Shown here: piece by piece, positions 35,431 through 45,246 of the stretch
How positions within the stretch are numbered: position 1 is the stretch's first letter
Layout of the letters: every line of letters starts with the position of its first letter
Assembly (NCBI GenBank): GCA_900291925.1
Contig: UWYS01000007.1
Span: 124,001 to 188,000 of the forward strand
Source: Thecaphora thlaspeos
Lineage: Eukaryota > Basidiomycota > Ustilaginomycetes > Urocystidales > Glomosporiaceae
Length of the DNA stretch: 64,000 nt
Direction: 5' to 3'
The notes under the pieces: model-generated
Told to the model about the DNA's origin: nothing
The model's database searches: none
Seen by the model: only the letters and a program-made list of their open reading frames with translations
Translations under genes and position numbers: made by a program

Positions 35431-35992
35431 TAAGGGACGAGGCCTGCGATCGCCCAGCTTCCCTGCTTCCATCCTCACACGCACGTCCTCGACGTGGACG
35501 CCACCACGCTCCTTTGCTTTCTTCGCCTTCAATCTGTGGACACTTCTTGCATAATCTTTCGTTGTCGCTCAAACCGAAGCAAACCCTGCTCTTTGAGCCG
35601 CACACCTAGACTGCGTGCGCGGGAAGGAGCCGTGACGGTCTGTGAAGTGCAGTAACAAAGGATTGCCGGCCACGCGTGCCGACGCCATGCAGAGCAACGC
35701 CAATGGCGCTGCGGTCGCCGAACGCTGGTCGTGTGCTGCCCCTATCTCCATGCTTCCTCCCACTTCGGTGGAGTGGTCCGCCGGTGGAGATGTATCTGGC
35801 AATCTTTGTTTGACCGCGTTGAAAGACATGGACGTGCAACTGCCTCGCTGGCGCTTGCCCTCCTCCGTACATGGTCGCAGCCCCGGTCCCAGATCCTAGG
35901 CATATATGCACCGCCTCTCGCAGCCCACAGCACGGCTTTCCCGTTCGATTTCCATCTCCTCCTTCCTATCGCTCACAGCAGCGAGGCACAAG
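35431..35992. other. intergenic, promoter of SGNH gene
   Basis: A catatatgc element at about 35900 may be the TATA box of the next gene. No ORF is supported. Confidence 0.4.
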
Positions 35993-37428
35993 ATGGCATT
36001 TTCGACGGTCCACAACGGCCGCAGCGGCGTCGCCACGTTGTTGTTGCTCTTCCTCTGCCTCGCTCACCTCGTCGCAGCAGCTTCTCCGAGTAACCGCGAT
36101 ACGACGACGACGATGAAGCAGCAACGAATTCAGCCACGCTGGCTCGGCAGCTGGTGCTCGATGCCTCTACAAGCGGACGCGGCCAGCCTTCCACCTCCGC
36201 CGTACAACGACACTTCCGTCAAGTTCCACAACACCACCATCCGACAAACGCTCAAGCTGAGTGCTGGCGGACGACACTTCAGACTCGCTTTGAGCAACGC
36301 TTTCGGCGGTAGCGATCTCCATATCACCTCAGCCACCGTCGCGAGGCCTTCAAACGTCGAGGGTACGGGGGGGGGGGGGCACGACGGCACAAAGACGGTC
36401 GGCGTTGCTAACTATCGATCCGGACACCGTGATGCCTATCAGGTTTGGCAAAGGGAACAGCGCTATCGTCTCCATGGGTGGGCTGGTCTGGTCTGACGCA
36501 GTCGATCTGGACGTCGATCTGGACGGTACGATTTCGGTCTCTCTCTACCTCGCCGAGGGACAGAGGAAATAAAATCACATCCCACCCTGGATCGCGCACC
36601 ACCTCCTTCCTCGGCATGGGCGATCAAACACTCGCTTCGAACCTAACGGCCTCGACCGCGGTGGACCACTGGTACTATCTCTCCAATGTCGACGTGATCA
36701 CCAACAGTGCCTTGCTTCTCGAGGCAGGTTCGATCGTCATCGTGGGCGACAGCCTGACGGACGGACACGGCAGCACGACAAACGAAAACAACCGATGGCC
36801 GGATATCTTTTATCGCCGTCGTACCACGGGAGGCTACCTCAACCAGGCGGCGGGAGGAAATCGAATCCTCAACGACGGTGTCGGACCCAGCCTTCTATCC
36901 CGCCTCGACCGAGACTTACTCGCTCAGACGGGAGTGAGATCAATGATCCTCTTCGAAGGTATCAACGACATCATAAAGGCCCACGCTACACTTGAGGCCC
37001 AGAAAGGGGTGACCTTGAAGCTGATCGAGGCGTACGAGCAGATCATTGATCGACTCCACGCGGCAAACCTCACCGTGATCGGAGCGACGACTACGCCGTT
37101 TGGCAAGAACAAGGCATTCGCCCACCCGTTGCGAGAGAAGACGAGGCAGAACGTCAACAACTGTATCAGGAACGGTGTGACGACAACGTCGTCGTCGTCG
37201 TTGTTCGATGCGGTCCTCGACTTTGACAGCGTCATCAAGGATCCCAAGGAAAAAGCCATCATCAGGGCAGAGTACGACTCGGGAGATGGACTGCACTTGA
37301 ACCCGGCGGGATACAAGGCTATCGCAGATTCGATCAATCTTTCTCCAAGTAGCTATAGAGTGTCCGGGCTGTTCGCCCACCATCCCCACCCGCCTTCGAT
37401 TCCTTCCAAGCAGCAGATGTCTGCGTAG
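35993..37428 (+). pseudogene. secreted SGNH/GDSL hydrolase, frameshifted twice
   Basis: Starts with a signal peptide (ATLLLLFLCLAHLVAAA). The family landmarks run through three frames. Frame 1: LGSWCSMPLQ, TTIRQTLKLS and RLALSNAFGGS. Frame 2: TIDPDTVMPIRFGKGN, GGLVWSDAVDLDV and SVSLYLAEGQ. Frame 3: SHPGSRTTSFLG, VGDSLTDGHGSTT (block I), EGINDI (block III) and DGLHLNPAGYKAIADSI (block V). The first shift lies at or shortly after a run of 13 G (36367-36379). The second lies at 36560-36575, just before TAA at 36570-36572. No GT-AG intron can repair either phase. Catalytic Ser, Asp and His motifs are intact, so decay is recent or the indels are homopolymer sequencing errors. Confidence 0.72.
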
Positions 37429-37952
37429 CACATGCGTAGGGCGTCCTCGTCTGGGATGATGGGCCGCCGCACCTGGTCCCTCCTCTTTTCTCTTCACCAC
37501 CACCTTCTCTCCACCGCCGCCGCCACCGGCGTGCACCTTTGTCTTAGCCCGTCTTGTCCCTCTCCGGTGTTTGCCGATCTTCGGCGTTCGATTGGCTCGC
37601 CGTCTTTCGGCGTGCCGCAAGCCCTCTCGAGCTCACGTTTCCCCTCCAGGGGCCTGGCCGTAATTGATCTTCCTACCTAGGCCAGTCCGTGCCGCGCTCG
37701 CTTTTCCGTGAGCGAACACAACTGACAGACGGACGAGGTTGTGCAAAGCTTCTGGCCCCTTCGCAGCAGCATGGACGACGGCATCAATGTCTGAGGAGCG
37801 CATGACACCTCTTCTCGTACACTCAGCTACAGACCCTTCCACAGATGTCGCAACGGAACGCAGCCGCAGACTCTCGGGTGAGGCGGACGATCGCGAACAG
37901 CACTTCCTTTCTCCGTTTTGAAGCTTTATACTATTGACCGCATGGAAGGCCG
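37429..37952. other. intergenic between convergent genes
   Basis: 3' flanks of the SGNH pseudogene and of nudC; nothing recognised. Confidence 0.4.
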
Positions 37953-38869
37953 TCAGGAGAACTTTGCGCCAGAGAAGTCGACGTCGGGATTCGCCGACTG
38001 CAACTTGGCGAGGGCCTGCGAACGGGAATGGTGCCAAAAGAGAATTCCAACGTCAGTTGAAGAACCGCCTCTGGCAGCGCCGCAGCTAGCTATGCAAGCG
38101 CGGGTCAGATGAGGCCGTTGCACAACTCACCTCCTGCTGCCGCTGCTCGTCAGAAGTGGGCTTGCCGAGCGCCTTTTGTCGGTTGTCAAACTGGATAGAC
38201 GGAGAGGCGTAGGCGAGGTTACGTCAGCGAGTGCTTCTGTAGCTTTGCGACCGGCTACAGGGAAGCGGCGTCGTCCGCTCGTTCACCATCATCTTCTCCA
38301 CCATGGCCCTTGTCTCGCCGTCGAGGTCGCTGAGCTTTGAATTTGTGGGGACAATCTTTGTCGTGTCGATCTTTGGGTGGTGGGTGACGACGTGGGGCCA
38401 CCACTCGTTCTTGTTGACCTTTTCCAAGTGGATCTGGACGAGCGAGGAATCCTCGATTGTCCAGGTGCTGTCCTCTTCCTTGATCTCCTTTGCCAGCTCG
38501 CCCTGGATGACAAAGCCGTCGGCAGCACCGAGACGATGCCCGATTGGTGCGTGAGGATGGTCAGCGACAGTGGACTGTGCGCCGCATCGGAGTGGATCCG
38601 GTGCAAGAGCGGACACGCGCCCGCCCACTCACCTCTAGGATGGCCTCTTTGCCCTTGAGGCTGACCCTGATCTTGTTCTTTTTGAGATCGATGGAGAGGT
38701 TGCGGCCCTTTGTGCCCTGGGGGACGGGAAGCGAGATTTCGACGTGGTCCAGCTCCTGCGACCACTTGTAGGCGAGGGCGGCCTGCTCCTTGTCCTGCTT
38801 TGCCATAGTCTCTGCGTCGTGTGCGGCTCGCTGCTCGGGCGTCATTGCGTCGTACTCTTGGGGCGTCAT
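37953..38869 (-). CDS. nudC: NudC, nuclear migration CS-domain protein
   Basis: Four phase-0 exons (38869-38633, 38502-38287, 38190-38131, 38015-37953) give 191 residues, the length of fungal NudC. It is a p23-like cochaperone needed for dynein/LIS1-dependent nuclear migration. The CS domain spans about residues 34-125 (YKWSQELDHVEISLPVP; KGKEAILEGELAKEIK; STWTIEDSSLVQIHLEKVN; EWWPHVV). The C-terminus reads LSDLDGETRAMVEKMM, FDNRQKALGKPTSDEQ and NPDVDFSGAKFS, each exon continuing the family pattern. The second intron uses a GTGAAC donor with a CTGAC branch. It is divergent from the PFK-2/FBPase-2 gene. Confidence 0.94.
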
Positions 38870-39712
38870 GGTGTCGCTGGTCGGGCCTTGTGGTGATGAG
38901 TCGGGTGGAGGAGATGGCTGCGTGGGCGATGGGAGAGAAGGAGAAGAGGAGGCTGCCTGCTAGGCCTATCGTCGGCTTTTTTCTTTTCTTTTCTTTTCTT
39001 TTCGCGAGAGCCAGGTGAAGAAATGGAAAGCGCGGAACGGAACTCGGGCGTCTGGCGTGCCGTGCGGGTGGGCACACTCTACACTCACGGGCCAGACCGT
39101 GGACGAGACCAACACGGACCGAGCGCGGAGGGTGGCAGGTGCGCAGGGTGGGGAGAGCCGGGGCAGGCAGACGGGCCAGTCCCGCACAACGCTGCGAGCC
39201 GCCTCATCAGGCGCTTGTCACGTAAGACAAAGGCAAGGCAAGGCAGGGCAAGGCAGGGCAAGGGAGCCGGACAAAGCCGAGGCAAGGCAAGCGCTGCTGT
39301 AAGTTAGCCGGAAGACAAGCGGGACCCTCGCTCCGCCCCCCCGCTGCTCTGCGTCTCCTTCCCCCGTTCTCTCTTCTCTTCTCTCTTGCATCACCTCGTC
39401 ACCGCGAGAGCCCGGTCGTGACCCGCCCTCGCCCTCGCCCTCATCGTCGCCCTGCCTCACCTTCAGCACCACCATCCATCCCCCCTGCTCCGACCCGGCT
39501 GCACCCGTCGTCCGCTCCTGCCCTGCCCTGCCCCGCCACGAGCCGCGCCTACGCCCACACTCCCTCCCGTCCCCGCTGTCAGAGCTCGTGCTGCTCTACC
39601 ACTCTTCCCCTCTCTTCCTCCGACCCCGATCCCATTGCTTTAGCGCCACTCTGCGGCCGTCTAGACAGCTCTTACACGACACGACACGACACGACCAAAC
39701 CCGCCCGTCGCG
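38870..39712. promoter_or_regulatory. divergent promoter nudC / PFK-2/FBPase-2
   Basis: 843 bp with several simple repeats: TTTTC units at about 38977-39003, AAGGC/AGGGC units at 39231-39264, a long C-rich stretch (about 39400-39650), and an ACACG array immediately before the start codon (about 39676-39700). Confidence 0.5.
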
Positions 39713-41917
39713 ATGTCGACACCTGCCCATGACACCACACTGCCGGCCGGCGAGAGCTCGGCCGCTCACCAACGCTCCGAGTCAAACCATTCGGACAGGC
39801 CCGGTCGCAATCACCACCGACACCCCAGCGGAGGTCCCGGCGTAGGGCCAGGAACCGCCTCGACCGCAGAAGCCTCCCAGACGAGCGCACAGCGCGCCGC
39901 GCAAAAGGCTTTGGAGCAAAAAGTCGCCGCACACGCAGCCCTCTCGCGCTCCTCGTCCGTCAAGAGCGCCGTCTTCTCCACCGCTTCGCCCAGACACCTC
40001 TCGCTCTCGTCGCATGGCCACTCCCGCCCCGCCCCATTCCCCCAGGTCTCCAACAGGGAGGCCTTCGACATCGCCGTGGCCTCGTCCAACCTCGCACAGT
40101 CCTCAGACGGTCTCCAGGCGCTCCTCCGAGACCATCCGGAGCTTGTGTCGAGCAGCTTGGCCGCCGCTGCAGGGCCGCAGCTCACCAGCTCGCAGATGAG
40201 CGCCACTGGCGGCTTCTCGACGCGCTCGGGGAGCAGGGGGGGCAGCAAGTCGGCCAGCATGCCCAGCACGCCCTTTGAGCGATCGGATCAGCACAACGAC
40301 GCTGGCTACCTCGCCATGGGCGGATCCTTGGCCAATTCTATCTACCGCGAACGCGCCACTCCTTCGGCCGATGCAGCGACCACCGGCACCGTCCTCCACG
40401 GCGCCCCCGAGGTGGGCGAGGGCGGTCACTCGGGCGGCGGCAGCAGCGGTCTCGGCGCCGCCCTCGGCCTCGGACAGGGGATGCGCACCGGCCTCACCAC
40501 GCCCAACCTCGGCGCCGCCGGGGCCAAGCCTGACTACTCGGGCGCCAAGATCGTCGTCTGTATGGTCGGCCTGCCGGCGAGGGGCAAGAGCTACGTCGCC
40601 AACCGCGTGCTCAAGTACCTACGATGGCTCGAGTACGACGTCAAGGTCTTCAACGTCGGCCAGCTGCGCCGCGCGCTTGCACGGACCAAGCTGCGGACGT
40701 CGGGCGTCAAGGAGGACCATACCCACAACTTTTTCGACCCGTCCAACCCGTCGGCCTACAAGCTGCGATCCCAGATGGCCGAGGAGTGCCTCGAGCAGCT
40801 CATCGGCTGGCTGAAGCGCGGCGGCAACGTCGGCATCCACGACGCCACAAACAGCACAAAAGCCCGGCGCAAGGAGATCGCTGACCGGATTGCAAAGGAG
40901 CCTGATCTCAAGCTCGTCTTCCTCGAGTCTATTTGCACTGATCCCGCGGTCATCGAGAAGAACATTGCCGTCAAGGTCAGCAGCGGTGATCCCGATTACG
41001 CCGGCATGACGCCCAAGGCGGCCAAGGCCGACTTCCTCGCGCGCATCAAGCACTACGAAGACGGCTACGAGCCCGTCAACGCCGACAGCACCGAGGCCCA
41101 CTACAGCTACGTCAAGGTGACCGACGTCGGCAAGTCGGTCGTGATCAACAAGACGCAGGGCTACCTCGAGTCGCGCATCGCCTTCTATCTGATGAACCTC
41201 CACCTGACGCCGCGCAACATCTTCTTCTCGCGGCACGGAGAGTCGCAGTTCAACGTCGAGGGCAAGATTGGCGGCGACTCGAACCTCTCGGAGCGCGGGA
41301 TGAAGTACGCCGAGGCGCTGCCGCAGCTGATCAAGGACAACATCGGCGACGCCCCGCTGACTGTGTGGCACAGTACGCTGAAGAGGACCGGACAGACGGC
41401 CTCGCAGCTGCCGTACCCGAAGCTGGCGTGGAAGTCGCTCGACGAGCTCGACGCCGGCGTGTGTGACGCGATGACCTACGAGGAGATCGAACAGTACTAC
41501 CCAGAGGACTACGCCAACCGCGACGAGGACAAGTTCAACTACCGATACCGCGGCGGAGAGTCGTACCGCGACGTCGTAGTCCGCCTCGAGCCGATCATCA
41601 TGGAGCTCGAGAGGCAGGAGAACATCCTCATCATCGGCCACCAGGCCATCATCCGATGCCTTTACGCTTACTTCCACGCGCTGAGCCAAGAGGATCTGCC
41701 GTACATCAAGATCCCCCTACACACGGTGATTCAGCTGACGCCAAAGGCGTACGGATGTGACGAGAAGCGCTTCCAGCTGCCCATCGAGGCGGTCGACACC
41801 CACCGCCCACGGCCGCCAAAGCCCGACATCGCCGACGATTTGCCGCCGAGTCCGCCGCTGGACCCGTTCGAGAGCGCCGCTACAAGCCAGCCGCCGAGCC
41901 AGGTTCGACGTGAGTAG
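39713..41917 (+). CDS. 6-phosphofructo-2-kinase / fructose-2,6-bisphosphatase
   Basis: Intronless, 734 residues. It makes and degrades fructose-2,6-bisphosphate, the switch between glycolysis and gluconeogenesis. Residues 1-275 are Ser/Gly-rich and disordered. The kinase domain carries the P-loop GLPARGKS from residue 286, then VFNVGQLRR, DHTHNFFDPSN and GIHDATNSTKARR. The phosphatase domain has the phospho-His motif RHGES from residue 507, LDELDAGVCDAMTYEEIE, and the second His in IIGHQAIIR (about residue 643). Both sets of catalytic residues are present, so it looks bifunctional. The long Ser-rich N-terminus is a plausible kinase target, as in yeast Pfk26/27. Confidence 0.95.
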   Translation: MSTPAHDTTLPAGESSAAHQRSESNHSDRPGRNHHRHPSGGPGVGPGTASTAEASQTSAQRAAQKALEQKVAAHAALSRSSSVKSAVFSTASPRHLSLSSHGHSRPAPFPQVSNREAFDIAVASSNLAQSSDGLQALLRDHPELVSSSLAAAAGPQLTSSQMSATGGFSTRSGSRGGSKSASMPSTPFERSDQHNDAGYLAMGGSLANSIYRERATPSADAATTGTVLHGAPEVGEGGHSGGGSSGLGAALGLGQGMRTGLTTPNLGAAGAKPDYSGAKIVVCMVGLPARGKSYVANRVLKYLRWLEYDVKVFNVGQLRRALARTKLRTSGVKEDHTHNFFDPSNPSAYKLRSQMAEECLEQLIGWLKRGGNVGIHDATNSTKARRKEIADRIAKEPDLKLVFLESICTDPAVIEKNIAVKVSSGDPDYAGMTPKAAKADFLARIKHYEDGYEPVNADSTEAHYSYVKVTDVGKSVVINKTQGYLESRIAFYLMNLHLTPRNIFFSRHGESQFNVEGKIGGDSNLSERGMKYAEALPQLIKDNIGDAPLTVWHSTLKRTGQTASQLPYPKLAWKSLDELDAGVCDAMTYEEIEQYYPEDYANRDEDKFNYRYRGGESYRDVVVRLEPIIMELERQENILIIGHQAIIRCLYAYFHALSQEDLPYIKIPLHTVIQLTPKAYGCDEKRFQLPIEAVDTHRPRPPKPDIADDLPPSPPLDPFESAATSQPPSQVRRE

Positions 41918-43262
41918 AGGAGGTGCGGCCAAAGTCCGCTGTGCTATGCTCGCGTTGATGTCACGCCCACGCGACCAATTGGCCGACCGAACGACGCTTC
42001 CACGAGGCTCGGGAGGAGCCCCCCGCTGGTCGCTTTACCTGGTTTCTCGTTCCGGCCCACGTTGCTTCCCTGCGGATGTTGTAGCTCCCGGGCAATCGGA
42101 GTAGGGGAAGCATCGCTGCTACCTGACGTCTTGCATCGATTAGACTCGCCGAGCAAGAACATTTCCGAGGTGCCTTTGAGTCGCCACAGATGCGGAAACG
42201 ACGGCGGAGTGCGAAGCAGACGCGGGAGGTACTGTAGGAGGACGACACGTCGAGACCGACCGAGGTTGGCCATCATAGCGATGGCCGGCGGGCCGGCGGG
42301 CCAAGGTAGGGGCTGTTGCTCGGTAGGAAACTCGGACAAACACCGGCACCGGCGGTGAAGAGGGCAGCGGCGGGCGAATGAGCCCGCTGCCTTGCTGGTT
42401 TCGGCGGTACGGTGCATGCTAAGATTTAATTTTATCACAGCTCAATCTCATTTACAGGTGCTCCTGCACGGCGACCAGGACAGTCAAGCTGGCAAGATGT
42501 TGGAGCGATGCGTGTGTCTGGGTAACTTAGGTGACGGTGTGCCGAGTGTGGGTCGATTTAGACAGGGAGAGGTGGTATGCAGTCAGAGTTGGCCCGCGCG
42601 TGTTGGATGAGAATTCGGTCGGGGAAACGGCCAACGCGGTCGCTTGGTCTCGGCCGCCGTCGTCGTCATCGTCGTCGTCGTCGTCGGTGGTGGGGTGGGG
42701 TTTGGAGGAAGAGGTTTGGGTGTTGATGTTTGCGCTGCGGTCTCTGCGAATGTGTCAGCGACACGCACGGTGACGAAGGATGCGACTTAGGCGGGGGGGA
42801 GGGACCCTTTTTCTCGTGGCTTCACGAGCGGAATGCTGGCAAAGGGTTCACGCATCGATCGAACGCTGGCTGATGGAGGCTGGCCCCGCCGAGAAGCCGT
42901 CCAAGGCCCGTCTGACCTTGACCGACGTACCAGATCGCTCGCTCCCTCGCTTGCCATTTCAAGCAGAAAGGACGACGGGCACGCGCACCCTGGTCGATGC
43001 CGCTGCCGCTGCCGCTGCCGAGCGCCGCCATTACGCATTCGTCGTCCTCGCAGACAGCGGTGGCGCAGGGTAGGGTATAAGAGTCGTCTGGTCCTGTCCC
43101 ACCAACTGACGACTTCCGTTCCTCAAGCTTGCTCCTCCCTCCCCATTCGCCCGTAGAAGCGCCAACAGGCCGGTACCCCAGCCCCTACCTTCTCGCTACC
43201 ACCAAGTAAGCAGCAGCTGCTGCTCAGGCCGCCACCCGCAACCCCCTCTCCTTCCAAGCATC
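41918..43262. other. intergenic, promoter of rhodopsin gene
   Basis: 1.3 kb without a supported gene. It contains a GTC triplet run at about 42655-42690 and GCTGCC repeats at about 43002-43020. Confidence 0.45.
43076..43081 (+). promoter_or_regulatory. TATA-like box of rhodopsin gene
   Basis: TATAAG, 182 bp before the start codon at 43263. Confidence 0.45.
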
Positions 43263-44467
43263 ATGGACGCGCTCGCCACCCTCGCCCGGCGCAACAATGC
43301 GCTCGCGCTCCACCCCCCCGTCGCCGACATCGACATCACCACTGGCGGCTCGAGCTGGCTGTGGGCCGTCTTTTCGGTCATGGCCGCTACGGGCCTCGGC
43401 TGCATGATCTGGGGCATGAAGATCAGCCGCGGTGAGCGTACCTTCCACTACCTGAGCGCCGCCATCCTCGCTACGGCGTCGATCGCCTACTTCTCCATGG
43501 CCTCGGACCTCGGCGCCACGCCGGTCCGCGTCGAGTTCCTTCGCGACTACGGTCTGCGTCCCGACGGTACCTACCCGACGCGCTCCATCTGGTACGCCCG
43601 CTACATCGACTGGACCATCACCACCCCGCTGCTGCTGCTCGAACTGCTCCTCGTCTCCGGCCTCCCGCTCTCGACCATCTTTGCCACCATCTTCTTTGAC
43701 CTGGTCATGATCATCACCGGTCTCATCGGTGCCCTGGTGCAGAGCAGCTACAAGTGGGGCTTCTTCACGTTCGGATGCGTCGCCATGTTCTATGTCTTTT
43801 GGGTCATCTGGGTGCCCGGCCTCAAGTCGGCCAGCCACCTCGGCGCCGACTTCCGCAAGTCCTACCTCGTCTCGGCCTCGATCCTCTGCACCCTCTGGTT
43901 CGTCTACCCCATCGCATGGGGTCTCGCTGACGGGTGAGTGACACATGCGCGCGTGCAGACACGCTGCACCGTGATGGCCGCAAAGGTATCGGTAGCCGCT
44001 ACGTCGACGACGACTAACCTGGACGCATCTCGTTTCTCTTTTCTTTTCCCCTCGGGGAGCTTTTTTTCTTTTTCTTTTTTCCAACGCTCAGTGGCAACTA
44101 CCTCTCGCCCACCAAGGAGATGATCATGTACGGAGTTCTCGACCTGCTGGCCAAGCCGGTGTTTGCGCTTGTGCACCTGTTCTCGCTGCGTCGCTGCGAC
44201 TACTCTTCGCTTCACCTGCGTTCGGGCAAGTTCTCGGACTACGACACCGACCTGGCCGGACCTACGCCTCGTTCGGTCGAGAGTGCCAAGAAGATGGAGG
44301 CCAACGGCATCCACACCGGTGTCATCCCCGGCCACAACGCCAACACCACCACCACCGGTACCACCGACCCGCACGGTATCATTGGTCACGAGAACTTTAA
44401 CAACGTTCACGGTAACTCGGGTCTCGAGGCTGCCCCCGCCATGAGGCAGACCCAGGCTACGCAGTAA
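43263..44467 (+). CDS. fungal microbial rhodopsin, probable light-driven proton pump
   Basis: Exons 43263-43933 and 44092-44467 give 348 residues. Seven-helix retinal protein of the fungal opsin group. Helix C reads RYIDWTITTPLLLLE: Asp116 corresponds to the bacteriorhodopsin proton acceptor Asp85 and Glu127 to the donor Asp96. Helix G, in exon 2, reads YGVLDLLAKPVF with Lys245 as the retinal Schiff-base lysine. Acceptor and donor carboxylates together favour pumping over sensing. The intron (GTGAGT, long T tract, CTCAG, 158 nt) is phase 2 and joins ADG to GNYLSP, as in other fungal rhodopsins. The C-terminal 90 residues are polar, with Asn/Thr/Gly repeats. Pumping itself is inferred, not shown. 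Confidence 0.93.
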
Positions 44468-44707
44468 ATGCCCACAAACCTCGCCCTCGCCATTTTCTGA
44501 GAGCGCTCAAGGGCCAAGCTTTGGAGACACTCGAAAAAGACATTTAGATGTAAAGAAGGTCCCGCTCCCATCTTTCTCGAAGGCTACCTTTCTCGCCCTC
44601 CCTCCAGCCTTCCCCTCCGACCATATCTCTCGCACCTCTCTCGCCTCCAATCACTATACCAGACGTTCGCCTCTTCCTCTTCCGCCCTTCAATCTTTCAA
44701 AGCCCCT

Positions 44708-44749
<42 letters not shown>

Positions 44750-45246
44750 CTGTATCGCAATTTTGCAAGTCAAATCTCCTGTATTCCTTTTTCTTTTCAC
44801 CCACCTTCTTCTATTTAACCAACCCCTTTTACTATCAAGTGACTCCATCAACCAAAATGAGACCCAAAGTGTCGTGCGGTTATCGCGTGAAGTTCGAGGT
44901 GATGGTCGAGGTCGGGCTGAAGATGTGTTGCTCAACGACTTTCCTTCCCCGAGACTTTGTACCGTAAGGCAGGAGAACTGCGCCGGTCCGCCCCGAACGT
45001 CCGTCGACAGCGGCCTTCCCCCTCGTCAGCATCGAGACACTTCCAGCGAGCGAGGTGAATAAAACTTTCAGCAACACTGCGCCAAGTCAACGTAACAAAG
45101 CATTGCACGACGGCTTGGCCTGCCCCCCGGTGTGGCAGTCCTCACGAGATGTAATTAAAAGGGGTCACGATGACCAACGGGACTACAATCACAAGATCCG
45201 GCCACCGAGGGGGGGGGGGGGGGAGGTTCCGACAGCGACGGCCATC
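44468..45246. other. intergenic between convergent genes
   Basis: 3' flanks of the rhodopsin and MCMBP-like genes. It holds the poly-T tract and a run of 15 G at 45209-45223; no gene. Confidence 0.45.
44710..44747. repeat. poly-T tract, 38 bases
   Basis: An uninterrupted run of 38 T, about 240 bp after the rhodopsin stop codon, much the longest homopolymer in the window. Confidence 0.95.

Noticed and set aside
33799..35532. 577-codon minus-strand ORF
   Set aside because: It mirrors the esterase reading frame; its Arg/Val/Asp-rich composition is typical of an antisense shadow in GC-rich DNA.
36362..36442. 79-nt intron (GTACGG...CTATCAG) to explain the SGNH frameshift
   Set aside because: It has a CTAAC branch site, but it would remove conserved coding sequence and gives the wrong phase.
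40619..41689. 356-codon minus-strand ORF over PFK-2/FBPase-2
   Set aside because: Shadow of the catalytic domains.
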